A stretch of DNA of 64,000 nucleotides from Carya illinoinensis (GCF_018687715.1 NC_056766.1:11645501-11709500), one strand, 5' to 3'. Numbered from the stretch's first letter, positions 13,501-25,131 are shown. The notes: generated from the letters alone by a model not told the origin. Program-made: numbers and translations.

Positions 13501-14400
13501 ATTATAATAAGATGTTGTAAGTTTTTTTTTTTCTTTTTGTTGGTCTTGAAGGGATTTATACTGTATTCAGATTTTAATGTAGAAAGCTCACAGTAAAAAA
13601 AAGGAAAAGTGACATAGAAACATGTAACGTGACATAAGAGTTAGAAGTTTTCCATGTTGTCAAATAGTGATGATACAGGCACTAACGATATTCAGCATGT
13701 CAATATGTGTTTCAATAGTTGGGCAAGTGGTTTCATGCCTCACGAAAGAGCACTAATGTAGGGTTTTATGTCAAGTGGTTTCATGTCTCACAGAGGAACA
13801 CTATGTTAATTCATATTTACACTGAAATGCAAAGTTTTTACTAATTGCATGCCAGTCAAATGTTGGGCAAAGATGCTAATGGATTTAGATGGACAGTAGA
13901 TGTTAAAGTTACTGCAAAGGGCACGCATATGGACTGAAAGAGAAAGCTGGAGAAAGCTGCATTTCATTGAGTCCTTGTGGGTTTGTGAAATAGGGTATCA
14001 TTCCTAATTGCTTAGTACTCCAAACATCTTTCTACATGTCTATATATAAAATGCACCGGTGTATATATATAGTGGTTTAGTTATATGATGAATGAATCAT
14101 GATCTTTGTCTTGGCACTGATGATGGTTTATTTAAATATAGCTTCAGCATGGGTGTGCAAGTATATTATATATATGTATATACTTGGGTGTTCAGAATCC
14201 TCATGATTGAACTCTCCCTATTTATATATATTTTAGGTTGGAGATTTAATTGCATGGGTTGTAAATTAATGGTTAATGACATATATATGAATCCAGATTT
14301 ATTTGTGTTTATAAACTATTAACGGGCAGATTTTTATGCAACAAATCATGCATATATATTTAACGTTGACGATCTTATTAATTTGCAACATATAGTTGTA
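8466..14400. other. CACTA interior: AT-rich, intron-like, no recognised gene
   Basis: This stretch has many short open frames but none resembles a known protein. Possible exon-like islands occur, for example 12564-12663, where a short frame is followed by a GT. Several (TA)n tracts occur (about 8467-8482, 8994-9028, 10529-10553, 12372-12396). No transposase motif was seen. The stretch may be remnants of captured host sequence. Confidence 0.4.
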
Positions 14401-15164
14401 TATATATGTACCAAAACGTAGCCAAAACTAGTGCAACACACTACATAGCAGTTTAGGGTGCAAATTTATATATAATTTTTTTACGTGCAAATACGTGGGG
14501 GTGCATGACCAAAAAGAACATGAATAATCGTTGCAAAAAAGCAGAATTGCGGCAAAATTTGTAGTCGCGAATAGCTTCAACCTGTGTGTACATTGGCGAC
14601 CAAGGCAAAAAATCGATGGAAATTAGTTTTTGCAGCATTTTTTGTGGTGCTGCAATAGAGGTAGAATACAATGTATCAGATAGGGATTGCATCGATTTCA
14701 AACTGTTGTCGAAAACCTATTGCGGCGATATTAAACTGCTGGTAAAAAGGTAAACAATGTCCAAAATTTTTAAAAGCAACCGCAACAAAAAACGTCAGAG
14801 TAACACAATTGCAGCGACATATGGGGTTTTTTAGCAACGGTAATTTATGACGCAACATAATTTTTTCAACGGTTTAATGTGAGGGCTGTACAGGCTGTTG
14901 CAGTAGAAATTGAGGCTATTTGAGTCGGATTTAATTCGCTGGAAAAGGAAATTAAATGCGACAATTTTTAGATTTCGTTGCTTTTATCCATAAATAAGCA
15001 TTCTGTCTCAACCAACGTGCGTCGATGGAATATCGCCTCTAATACTTTATTGCAACGATTTTAGATAGTATTTGCGACTAAAAATAACACTGCAATAGCT
15101 ATGTTTTCTTGTAGTGATTGCCAATCATAATCAAGTAAACGTAGAGATTTGTTTCGTGGACGTC

Positions 15165-15500
15165 AATTATGTGTTCAATCGGGGATTTCAAAGATCATCC
15201 TTGAGAGTGACAGTTTATTGATGGTTGAAGCTCTACAAGCAAGACGAGAATCTATGCTAGCTTTGGCAAACCTAATCCAGGAGGTTAAACATACAACTGA
15301 TGCAGCAGTTTGAGGTTTTCCAAGTTCAACATGTTTTGAGGTTGGGAAACAAAGTGGCTCATCAATTGGTAAGGAATGCATGGAAGATTGCAGATGTTGA
15401 GCTCTGGATGGGTTTGGTTTCTTATTGTATTTCTCAATCTGTTTGGTTGGATCAAGTTCACTTGTAATTTTATCAATGAAAGTTTCTTGCTTAAAAAAAG
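15165..15500 (+). pseudogene. LINE 3' tail with RNase H-like domain fragment
   Basis: The translation passes through a segment resembling ILESDSLLMVEALQAR and, in a shifted frame, VQHVLRLGNKVAHQLVRNAW. This is the C-terminal RNase H (RVT_3-like) part typical of plant L1 LINEs, with the characteristic R-x-G-N-x-V-A-H motif. A short A-rich tail follows near 15493. The 5' portion of the LINE is missing. It sits just outside the CACTA right end. Confidence 0.65.
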
Positions 15501-16228
15501 GAAAAATGTTGAGGTAGAGATTGATTCATTGTGACAACAAGTGTGTGCACACTTGTTTAAAATAAATGGAGTATAGTTATATTTGTAGCGAAGATAAAAT
15601 AGGACATAATTAATTCTAATTAACAATACTAAAAAAATTAAATTACATCCCAACCACAGGATCCATATTGTCTCAATCCATAAGCAACAGAATATTATAG
15701 TCTTCCCTTTAAAAAAAAAAAAAAACAAACTCAGCAATTAAATAAAATGGGGCAAGGGCCCCAATCCTCAATCTTATGAAGGTGTTGGATTTTCATATTC
15801 ATAAAAACTATCATACCCGGCCATTCTCTACATCAAAATTTACGGTTCGAATCCTCGAAACCATAAATTTGTCATGAGATTCTTGCAAATTATTCAATAG
15901 TATGTAGAGAATTAGATTGTAAAACATCATTTCAATCCAACATTTTCAATCACATATAACGATAATTGTAACTTTTACATCAAATAAATTAACTTTCAAA
16001 ATGATCACGACAACTTCTATTCATTGTCACTCCAAAATTAACAATCATTTGAACAATGAATTCCTTTCCTTTCGTGGGACACATTACACTAAATTATTTG
16101 AAGGACGAAAAGAATAATTTGAAATGCAAAATGAACTAATCTTTGACTATTACATCATATAGAAATGGATACGATTTATAGCTCAAGTACTTTAGAGACG
16201 AGTTCAGTAATCTGCATCACTTTTCCAT
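15501..16228. other. Intergenic, AT-rich
   Basis: No gene or clear repeat was recognised between the LINE tail and the last exon of patatin-like copy B. It includes an A-rich tract near 15711-15725. Confidence 0.4.
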
Positions 16229-18121
16229 TTATGTAGATTTTCCCTGTCTCCTCTTTCTTTCTTGTGAAAGCTTTTTGGCTAATCTGCAAAACAGTTTTTA
16301 ATTACGATGCACACTTAGTTTGATAGCAAAAAATGACTAAAAAGATGCTACAATGCACATGCAAGAAAGGTTTTCCATACTTTCTCAAAGCCTCCTCATT
16401 TGTGCCACAGTGTTTAACTGGTTCTGATAAACCAGTCTGTAAATTCACCCTTGAAACTGGTTTCTTTAATAATTTCTCCCCTATCTCTACAAGTTTGTTC
16501 AAGTTCTCTTTCGTAGACGCATCTACTGAAGCTTCTGTCCCACTCAATGTGTCATCCTAACCACAACATTTCATAAAAATAGTTATCAACGTGGAAATTT
16601 TAAAACTCAATCCTTGGATGAATTAAAAACCTAAAGAAGAATTTCTTACTTGAATTCTGAGGTAATTCTCTTCGGAGTGAAGGGCTTGGAACACCACAGC
16701 TAGGTTCAAATCAACCATATCTGCACTTGATTGAGTAAACACCTCCACCAATGGTACTGAACCACCATGAAGTAACCAGTTTAAAATTCCCCACTTGGCT
16801 GCCATTTTTGCATTGTATCTTTTTTCTATCTTTCCTGAGCCTGTACCTATTGAGATTACTAGAAAACGACCATAATGATCTGTGGATTTGATTGGGAAGA
16901 AATCAGGATTTGCATCATAGATCTGTTTAGTCGCTTGGTTTATAGCCACGAGAGCCTGGACCATGGGAAACAGATAAAGATCAGCTTAATATTTTGGAAC
17001 TTTGATGTTGAAACTTTTGGAAAATACTCTAAAAAGATAAAATTGTACCGGATTGTTTGCAACAACACCACCATCTATAAGATTGAATTCACTATCATTT
17101 CCTACATCATTTTTGTGCTTGAAGTAATGGGCAGGGAGGTAGGTTGGAGCTGCTGAAGTGCCTATGCATATGTCTGACAGTCGAGCATTCGCACAACAGT
17201 TCTTTTTCGCCTGCACAAAGTAAGAATATGTAAAAAAATTGCTCTCAAGTTTAGCAAACAATGATTTCTAGAGAGAGAAGGAGAGGTCAAACCTCATAGG
17301 ATGAGAAAATGGTTGGTTGCAGATACTTGATATCAAAAGTTGGTATAACAACATTGGTCAATGTACTATCCAGCCGAGTTTCCCCTAATTTCTCTCTCAG
17401 AATCCGGTGAAGGTATTTCCCGTCATATTTGGGTCCTATCAGAGATCTGAATATTGTTTTGATTCCTCCATATATGCCACTGTAAAAACAAAAACAAAAA
17501 AAAAAAAAAAACAAAACAAAACAGCACGTTATGCTCATCCAATTAATATTAAAGTATTGAGAATGTGAAAAAGTGCAGTTTTGCACAGAATATAGAGCTG
17601 CATGCTTTTGTGCTAGCTAATGGAGGGAGGGGTTAAAGTATGAAGAGTAGTGGTACCTCTCCTGTGGGAAAATCGATGGACCGTGTTGCAGATAGAAGGG
17701 CTTGATATCCTTAGCATCAAACAGAGGTCGATTATTTTCATTTGGAGCAGCTAGCATGGCAGTAACAAGACCACCTGTGCTTGTTCCTGCAATCACGTCA
17801 AAGTAGTCTACAAGTCTAGCTTCCTCCCCATCCAATTCCTACACCATTGTTATATCAAACTATTTAGTAGTTGACATGGTTAATTACTACTACTGCATAT
17901 ATATGATCAAGTTTCATAATATTTTATATGCCTTTTTGTAAATTAAAACCTTGAAACTTTCTTGTAAACAAAAAGTAATCAAATACCTGAAGTTGGGATT
18001 CAAGGAAAGCAAGGATAGTTGCAGGGATGATCCCCCTGATACCACCCCCATCAATGCTTAGAATGGTGATCAAGTTGTCGGATGTTGGCTGCTGAGTATG
18101 AACCGACATTGTGTTTTCCAT
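16229..18121 (-). CDS. PLP: Patatin-like lipid acyl hydrolase, copy B, intact
   Basis: Seven exons on the minus strand: 18121-17987, 17838-17657, 17479-17293, 17210-17049, 16955-16650, 16556-16381 and 16283-16229. All introns have GT-AG borders. They total 1203 nt, giving 400 residues, the usual size for plant patatin-like proteins. Visible motifs are the oxyanion hole DGGGIRG (about residues 24-30), the nucleophile elbow GTSTG with Ser65, and the catalytic Asp214 in LIDGG. These form the Ser-Asp dyad that hydrolyses acyl groups from phospholipids and galactolipids. No N-terminal signal peptide is visible, so a cytosolic or membrane-associated enzyme of the PLP2 type is likely; this group is often stress-induced (family knowledge, not shown here). 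A TATA box lies at 18256-18263. The gene is an inverted duplicate of the broken copy A at 3492-6646, tail to tail. The splice sites were placed by eye, by comparing the two copies. Confidence 0.92.
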
Positions 18122-18255
18122 GGAAAAGATGAAATTAATGGGTAATTACTCAAATTACTTTGCTGGTAATAAAAATGAAGGGAAAAGATTGCGACGTTGT
18201 TGATTACTTCTTATTGCAAACTGGAAGATGAAAGAAAACTTAATTGACAAACCCG

Positions 18256-18263
18256 TATTTATA
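18256..18263 (-). promoter_or_regulatory. TATA box, patatin-like copy B
   Basis: TATAAATA on the minus strand lies about 135-140 bp upstream of the start codon at 18121, which would give a 5' leader of roughly 100 nt. Confidence 0.6.
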
Positions 18264-18756
18264 GCCTGATGTTTGGATATATGACCATATTCAAATTAAT
18301 GTAGTACTCATCACTTCTCCACGTGGGACACGGTTTTTATGATTTAACTACATCTAGCTAGATGATTTAATTACATCTAGCTAGTTAGCTAGCTAGCTAC
18401 TAAATATATAATAATTATCTCCGTAGAAAATATAATTATGAGAAATGATATTTATATGACTCAAATTGTCTTCGTGAGAAATATAATTATGAGAAATGAT
18501 ATTTACATAAGTCATAGTTCAATTTGTAAGTTTTACGCTTTTAAAAAAAATAAATAAATATAAAATTCATGTGAAAAATAATAATTTTTTAATAATAGGC
18601 ATCACTCTTTTTAAAAAATAATGTGTGATATTTATATAATTTATGACTATATTTAATATTATTTTATATTTATTGTTTGTCATATAATCTGCAAAAAGGA
18701 AAACACGTGTTTAATGCCATCATATATGGGTCATGCATTGTTTATATATATATATA
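18264..18756. other. Upstream of patatin-like copy B
   Basis: AT-rich sequence with a short direct repeat (TAATTATGAGAAATGATATTTA near 18431 and again near 18485). No gene was seen. It probably contains the distal promoter of copy B. Confidence 0.4.
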
Positions 18757-19721
18757 TCTTCTATATATAAAAAGTGTGTATGAAACGAAAAATCTTGTTT
18801 TAACGGTTTTTCTTGTTTTTCCGTTAAAGTTAACACCGTTTGTTTTAACGGCTTGACATATAAAATGAAAACATAAATGTTGTGAGAGATAGCATTCAAT
18901 GTTGTTATATGGTTTATTAATCACAATAATTATAATACTTAATAGTTTATATAATAATAAGTAATTAAAGATTAGTTATTATATTTTTCTCTTTTTCCTT
19001 AACATATACACATGTATTAGGTGCATAAAACGTAAATCTCTAAGTATAATATACGTGTATTATACGTTTCATTAACTCAGATTATTGAGTATTTCAAATT
19101 TAAAAATCTCATATAATATATAATACAAATGTGTTTAATCAAAGTATTTTTTTTCCCATGGTAGTAGGACGTAGCTTCCGCTAAGTCATATTCCACACGT
19201 GGGCTTGCTATGATGGGTATGTGACAAAGGTCGTGATCCTTGAGCTAATCAAAAAAGAGTAAATTCGGCCAACAATTTCAAAATATATTTTAGGATTTAT
19301 ATATATGCTATATATAGAAAATATTATACCACAAATTTTATAAAAAGATTATGTTTTAACTTTATGTTGTCCCTGATCGACTCAACCAACAGCAAAATAA
19401 GAATTTCAATATTATCTCTATTGATAGTCTATAGGATGACATAAATTGATGAATAATAATACAAACATCAAACGACACATATTTTGAACTACCGTTTGTG
19501 TTAGACTTTTATTAAATTGTTCGTATACATCTTTGCTAAAATTATGGATGTTATAAATATGTACTGTATTATATGATATTTTAAACTAATTTTTTTATTT
19601 TCTCCAATATGCCTTAAATTATTAAGTGACATCAATAATTTTTATAAAATATATATTATTTTTTACAAATAATTATTTCATAAAATTAGACAAACGTGCT
19701 TTACACGTTGCTCTCACCTAA
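18757..19721 (+). mobile_element. Non-autonomous Helitron, 965 bp
   Basis: The 5' end is TCTTCTATATATAAAAAG, following an A at 18756. The 3' end is CTAA at 19718-19721, followed by T at 19722. This fits Helitron insertion between A and T without target duplication. About 10 bases before the 3' end is a short hairpin, AACGTG-CTTTA-CACGTT (about 19693-19709), the characteristic Helitron terminator. No Rep/helicase frame is present. The assignment rests on termini and hairpin only. Confidence 0.65.
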
Positions 19722-21102
19722 TATATATATATGCATATAAAAATGTAACAGAATAAACTCCCGGTACAAGTAGCTGTGTTTTACAATGTTGCTGATCATC
19801 ACGTGTTTAATTCAATAATACTGTAAGCAAGAGTTTCAACTTCATACGTAAGTTTGGTCGGAGAAATCTGAGACGTTTGTAGACATGACATGAATGCATG
19901 CACGTTTCAATTAAGGATCCTTAACCTCTATTAATTAATCAATTAACATTGCCGCCGAACTACCCACTGACGGAGAAATTAAGGATGCTTGTTTTGTATT
20001 TAGTGTACAGCGATTCAGCTTGTCTATCGACTCTACTTACCTGTATTTAGGATTGCATTAATTTTCTGAAATGTTCCAAAAAGTTAGTATTTTTTTTCTA
20101 AGAAAAATGCTAATATTATTAAGAAAAAATTACTATAAATTTATTTCTTTTCTTAATATATTAAAAATTATGAAATTTATAATTTAAAATTAAAAAAAAA
20201 ACTGATAAACTATATTTCTAACAATATTTTTTTAATTATCTTAAACAACTTATTATCTTAAAGAGTGGTGCTATTTTGTCGCCTAAATTTAAACTTTTTT
20301 TAATATATTTAAATATTTTTATAAAATAAAAAATATATATTAATATATTTAAAATTACTTTTTTAATTTTTAAATAAAAGAAAAAAATATTTACATAAAA
20401 GAAAAATAGAGCGGTCAAAGTTAGTGACTACAGTACCTTTTTTCTATCTAAAAAGCAGTGCGCGCATGCATGGGCAGCCTGACCAAGAACTTGCAACAAA
20501 CATCTTTGACCCGCAATCTGAGAGTACAATATTATATACCAATATTTTTACGCAAATTCAGTCATGATGTAAACATGTAATACCTGATTCACCCAGATTA
20601 TCTTTTAGGTGCAGTTTCGACACTGAATTAAGATGAAATAAATTAAAATAAAAAAAAAAATTAAATAAAATATTATTTTTTAATATTATTATTATTATTT
20701 TGATATTTAAAAAAATAAATTATTTATTATATTTTATATAAAAATTTTAAAAAATTACAATAATAAAATAAAATAAAATAAAATATTTTTACTCTCCAAA
20801 CGAGACATTACATAAGAATATGAATAATAAAATGATGATCAATAACTCTATTTGAGATTTTTTACATCATTTATTATCTATGTATCATAATTTAATTTAA
20901 AATATAAATTTTAAAATTTGGATATTATAAATTATATTATATTATGTAAATAATATATAGCTTTTAAATAGTATTATTCAACGGGGAGAAAACTTTCTAC
21001 CCTTAATCTCAATAGATATATGGCTGCATGCTCAGCAAGTATTGACATAAACTGATCAATAATCCATAAAGGGGACAATAATATAGATGACGGGATCCTT
21101 TT
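19722..21102. other. AT-rich intergenic region with MITE-like repeats
   Basis: No gene was seen. Segment 20633-20800 belongs to a dispersed AT-rich family also found near 59575-59760, 60440-60610 and 60835-60950. It is recognisable by a shared core containing TTATTTATTATATTTTATAT. Segment 20849-20970 looks like a diverged relative of the foldback at 27880-28011. Confidence 0.45.
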
Positions 21103-21363
21103 GATCAACCCTCCATTGTTAATTTTAAATTTAATGACGATGGATTGATGAGATGAATTAATTTTTTAATTTCTTTGATGTTGATCTAATGATCTAGCAT
21201 ATATATCTTGAAGGGGGGAAATCTCAAGGCCCAAGGACAAGCTCCCGAGAGAGAAATTAAAAAATTAAAAAATTAGATCAACATCAAAGAAATTAAAAAA
21301 AAAAATTAATTCATGTCATCAATCCACCGTCAATAAATTTGAAATTAACAATGGTGGGTTGAT
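21103..21363. mobile_element. Foldback/MITE with ~90-bp inverted arms
   Basis: The left arm (21103-21190) and right arm (21272-21363) are near-perfect inverse complements, beginning GATCAACCC(T/A)CCATTGTTAA and ending at GTTGATCTAA. About 80 bp of unrelated loop sequence lies between them. There is no coding capacity. The superfamily could not be assigned because no target duplication was confirmed. Confidence 0.75.
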
Positions 21364-21593
21364 AGACCACCCTCCTGACATCTCATGCCTCTTCTAACAT
21401 TTTATTCTCTTTTGTCTTCTAGCATCCAATCAGGTGGGTTGGACCTAGTTCTTGGGTTTAGGATTTTCCCCCGTTACAGTATCCCGCGATTCTTAAGGGC
21501 AATTTGCTTCCAAAAGAAGACCTTAAGAATCTTTAAAACCTGTAACAAAAATCGTCAATAATGAAGCAATATTATGCTTGTGTTATGTGATAA

Positions 21594-21954
21594 ATGAATC
21601 TAAGGGTGAATTTAGGCAGAAGGTGTGTGCGACTACATAAGGTGCGAGCACAGAGCTCGAATGCGGCGAGAGATTGGCTCGACAACGTAACCTACGAGCA
21701 TGGGACTCGGACGCAGTGGGAGGCTGGCTTGATCGCGAGTGTGGAGCTTAGATGTGATGGGAGGCTGGCCCGACCATGTAGAGCACGGGGCCTGCCTTGG
21801 CTCGGCGAGCAGGAAGTCAGGTAGTCTAGGGACCTAATTTCATTGTGAGTATAGGAACTCGATTTTGTTGGACGAAAGATCGGCTAATTTCGGAGATTTG
21901 GCCTTACCCCGCAACTCGTTAGGAGTCTAAGGACTCGATTTTGTCGGACAAGGG
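21594..21954. repeat. Degenerate GC-richer repeat, left part
   Basis: Contains repeated phrases such as GACTCGATTTTGT(T/C)GGAC and GATTTGGCCTTACCCCGCA, which recur at 23365-23560 on the far side of the Copia-like solo LTR. The base composition is unlike the surrounding AT-rich sequence. The origin is unknown; it may be part of an older retrotransposon. Confidence 0.5.
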
Positions 21955-23359
21955 TGTTGAACCCAAGGTTTCAAGTTTCATATAATTATAAATCTACACA
22001 TGGATTTTGATAATAACAAATGAATTCAAAGAATAAAGGAGTTTCAAGTTCAAGTTATCTACACAATGGAATCAAGCACATCAAAGAACTAAGCATGAGC
22101 AAGAAAGAAACAAGTTCACATTAAAGTCATAGAGTAATGTTGTAAATCTTTTAAAATTTGAAATTAGGATTAATGCTCAAAATTAATATTTTATCATAAA
22201 GTATTAAAATACATTTTCCACATGTGCATGAATTTTTTTGAAAATTAAATTTGAAAATTTTGAAAGATAATTGATTGTCATCTTTTGCATGTGCATGCCT
22301 TGATTAAAGGGTTGAACTTTGAAAATATTAAAGATGATTGATTGTCATCTTTCACATGTGCATGTTTTATTTGAATATTTTCAAAAGTAATTGATGCTTT
22401 TTTAGACTTATACAAAAGGTAGATGATTTTGTTTGAAAAATTTGAAAAGTAAAGTGTGCTCATTTTGTCATATACAAAAAGTAAAAGATTAGATTTGAAT
22501 TTTTTTTGAAAAGGAAAATGTGCTCCTTTTGTCATATGTAAAAAGTAAAAGATTAGGTTTGAATTTTTTGAAAAAGGAAAATGTGCTCATTTTGTCATAT
22601 GCCAAAAGTAAAATATTAGGTTTGATTTTTTTTGAAAAAGTGAATGATGTTGTCTTTGACAATTGAAAAAGAAGAACCTTTTATTTGAATTTTTTGAAAA
22701 AGTGAATGATGTTGTCTTTGATATGTGAATCTTTTTAAATTTAAATATGAAGTCTCATATGCTTATAAATAGATCATTTGAGAGTTTCACATTCACAACA
22801 TCCAGAGCATACAACATTCATTCAAAATTTTCATTCTCTCTTCTCTAAGCATTAAGCCTTAATCTTTGTTCATTTTGAGAGATATAGTTTGCGCTGTATT
22901 GTTCTTATTTTACTCATTGAGGAGTGTTTTCTGATAAACTACCCACTATCAGCTTTTGTATCAGAAAAAGGGTGTGTATAACCCTTATGCGTGTAGAAAG
23001 TATTCTATACGGGGAATAGTTGAATCACCAATTGTAAAGTGATTGCAAGTGTAGAGGGTGTTCTATACGGATCCTTTGTAGTGGTGTTTTTCAAATGTGT
23101 AATAGGTTTTTATTTCTACCTGAAGGAGGTTGAATAGTGAATTTGGGAATTCTCAAGGGGTAGTTTGAGGCGAGAACATAGGCAGTGGGGCCGAACCTCG
23201 TTAACATACTGAGTTTGCTTCTCTTTTACCCTTACTCTTTATATTTATTATTGTTTCGCATTTTGTTTATATTTTATATTGTATATTTAATTTATAATTG
23301 TTATTTTTTTAAATATAACTCAATTCACCCTTCTTCTTGTGTTAGTCATCTGGGCAACA
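21955..23359. mobile_element. Solo LTR, Copia-like, 1405 bp
   Basis: Bounded by TGTTGAACCC at the left and GGGCAACA at the right, so the ends form the inverted pair TGTTG...CAACA. It is flanked by a perfect 5-bp target duplication AAGGG (21950-21954 and 23360-23364). No internal retrotransposon region is present, so this is a solo LTR left by recombination. The Copia (SIRE-like) assignment is from the general look of the termini and is tentative. It interrupts the degenerate repeat of 21594-23560. Confidence 0.85.
22255..22740. repeat. Imperfect tandem repeats inside the Copia-like solo LTR
   Basis: Two repeat themes alternate. One is built on GATTGTCATCTTT(T/C)(G/A)CATGTG. The other is a ~60-bp unit containing GTGCTC(A/C)TTTTGTCATAT, present at least three times. 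They may be enhancer-like LTR repeats, though no function is shown. Confidence 0.6.
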
Positions 23360-23364
23360 AAGGG

Positions 23365-23560
23365 GTCTACTAATCTCGAAGATTTGGCCTTACCTCGCAG
23401 CGAGTCTAGGGACCCAACTTCATTGCGAGTTTAGAGACTCAACTTTGTTAGACGAGAGATCAGTTAGTCTTGAAGACTTGGCTTTACCCCGCAGCTCGTT
23501 GCCAGTCTAGAGACTCGACAAGCCTGGAGACTCGATTTTGTTAGACAGGGGGCTTCTTCC
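23365..23560. repeat. Degenerate ~96-bp repeat, right part
   Basis: Two successive copies of a unit containing GAAGA(T/C)TTGGC(C/T)TTACC (about 23373 and 23469). They continue the repeat seen at 21594-21954 before the solo LTR inserted. Confidence 0.5.
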
Positions 23561-24433
23561 TTGATTTTTCTCTTCTTCTTCAACTCTACCTTCAACCTCT
23601 GGACAGATGTCTCTAACGTAGGTGTTCTTCTCTAGTAAATATATCTATAGCTTTCCTTGTATAGTGAGAGATGAGAGGCCATGAGAAACTGTAAACAAAA
23701 TTATTATAGTAAATTCCTCCTCCTAAAAGACCTGTAGACGTAGACATTATGCCAAATCATGTAAATATGTGTGTCCATCTCTTTATTTTTTCTACTTGAA
23801 TTTTCCTTTCATTAACATTAATGTACCCACTGACACCATACGTGCCGCATCAGACCATCGTCGAAGGCACCGAATCACGCCGTTCAAGGTCTGAATCACC
23901 TCAGTGGACCAGGAATGACTCTTTCTCACCTTTTGACCTGTTGTATGATTTTTAGAATATCAACAATATCCATAAACAATCAAGCATTTGATGTAATTTA
24001 TCCTATTTGATTAACAAGTTTTACGAATGAAAAATGATCTAGTTTTTAAATAATTAAACTAACAATGATTAATTTCTAAGGAAACTAATCATTCTTATTT
24101 TACATGGTCAAATATTTAGGTTTTGTTTGGATACATAGTTCAGATAAAATATTTTAAATAGTAATAAAATTTTTAAATTAAAATGAGATGAAATAATTTG
24201 TAAACAAAATATGTTTAGATAGTGAGATGAGATGAGATTATTTTTAATTTTTTAAATTTGAAAAAAGTGTTGGTATCACGGTTTTAGAGATAGTCAAATT
24301 GTGCATTGTTTATATACTATTCACTCACTATTCATACGCCATTCATGTCAGTTTTGGTTGTTCACGTATTATTTATGTAAGTTTTGTATTATTTACATAC
24401 TATTTACTGTTAATTTTTACTTTTTATTACTAT
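23561..24433. other. Intergenic, no gene recognised
   Basis: Mixed sequence. The segment at 24120-24270 resembles the GATGAGATGA-containing AT-rich dispersed family noted at 59575-59760. No open frame of interest was seen. Confidence 0.35.
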
Positions 24434-25131
24434 TTATTTAAGTGGATATTTTTAAAATTTAAAAATAAAATATAATATATTTAAATTAAAAAAATTATTA
24501 TACGATACAGATAAGACATTTAATCGTAATTGACCTTAATTTCTAAGGAATTGACCCTTTGAGTAAACTTGCATTTTTATCATTTTCTATATATATCACA
24601 GAAATTCATATCTAGAATGGTCAACATACATCATGATGATCAGTGATATTTGTCTATTGTTTATTTAAGTGGATATTTTTAAAATTTAAAAATAAAATAT
24701 AATATCTTTACGTAAGAAAAATTATTGTAGGTTCAAATAAGACATTTAACCAAACTGGCCCTTAATTTCTAGGGAATATTTGACCTATCACGTGGAAACC
24801 TGCATTTTTATCATTTTCTATATATATCACATGAATTCAAATCTAGAATAGTCAACATAGATAATCAGTGCCATTTGTCTTCTTTCGTGTTGTTTATTTA
24901 AATAGATGTTTTTAAAATTTAAAAATAAAATATAATATATTTAAATAAATAAAAAATTATTATACGATATAGATAAGACATTTAACTAAACTAAGCCTTA
25001 ATTTCTAAGGAATTGATCCTATGTGGAAACATACATTTTTATCATTTTCTATATATATATATATATATATCACAGAAATTCATATCTAGAATAGTCAACA
25101 TACATCATGATGATCAGTACCATTTGTCTTT
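24434..25131. repeat. Three tandem copies of a ~232-bp AT-rich unit
   Basis: Copies lie at about 24434-24660, 24661-24893 and 24894-25131. Each starts with TTATTTAA(G/A)T(G/A)GAT, contains TTTTATCATTTTCTATATAT and CTAGAAT(A/G)GTCAACATA, and ends near ATCAGT...ATTTGTCT. Copy 3 carries an expanded TA tract, which explains its greater length. No coding capacity. Confidence 0.85.

Larger units (their letters stand above)
7128..15116. mobile_element. CACTA (En/Spm-like) element, 7989 bp, no transposase seen
   Basis: The left end begins CACTACAAGAAAACATAGCT. The right end is its inverse, giving a terminal inverted repeat of roughly 28 bp with few mismatches. A 3-bp target duplication, ATT, flanks both ends (7125-7127 and 15117-15119), as expected for this superfamily. 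Subterminal regions (about 7128-7340 and 14480-15116) are rich in short motifs such as TTGCAGCGA and its variants. No TNP2-like or TNPA-like frame was found, so it is probably non-autonomous. The interior is mostly AT-rich and intron-like and contains an F-box fragment. It lies between the two convergent patatin genes. Confidence 0.88.

Noticed and set aside
14092..14322. Open frame within the small CACTA
   Set aside because: AT-rich and low in complexity, with no domain; not supported as a gene.
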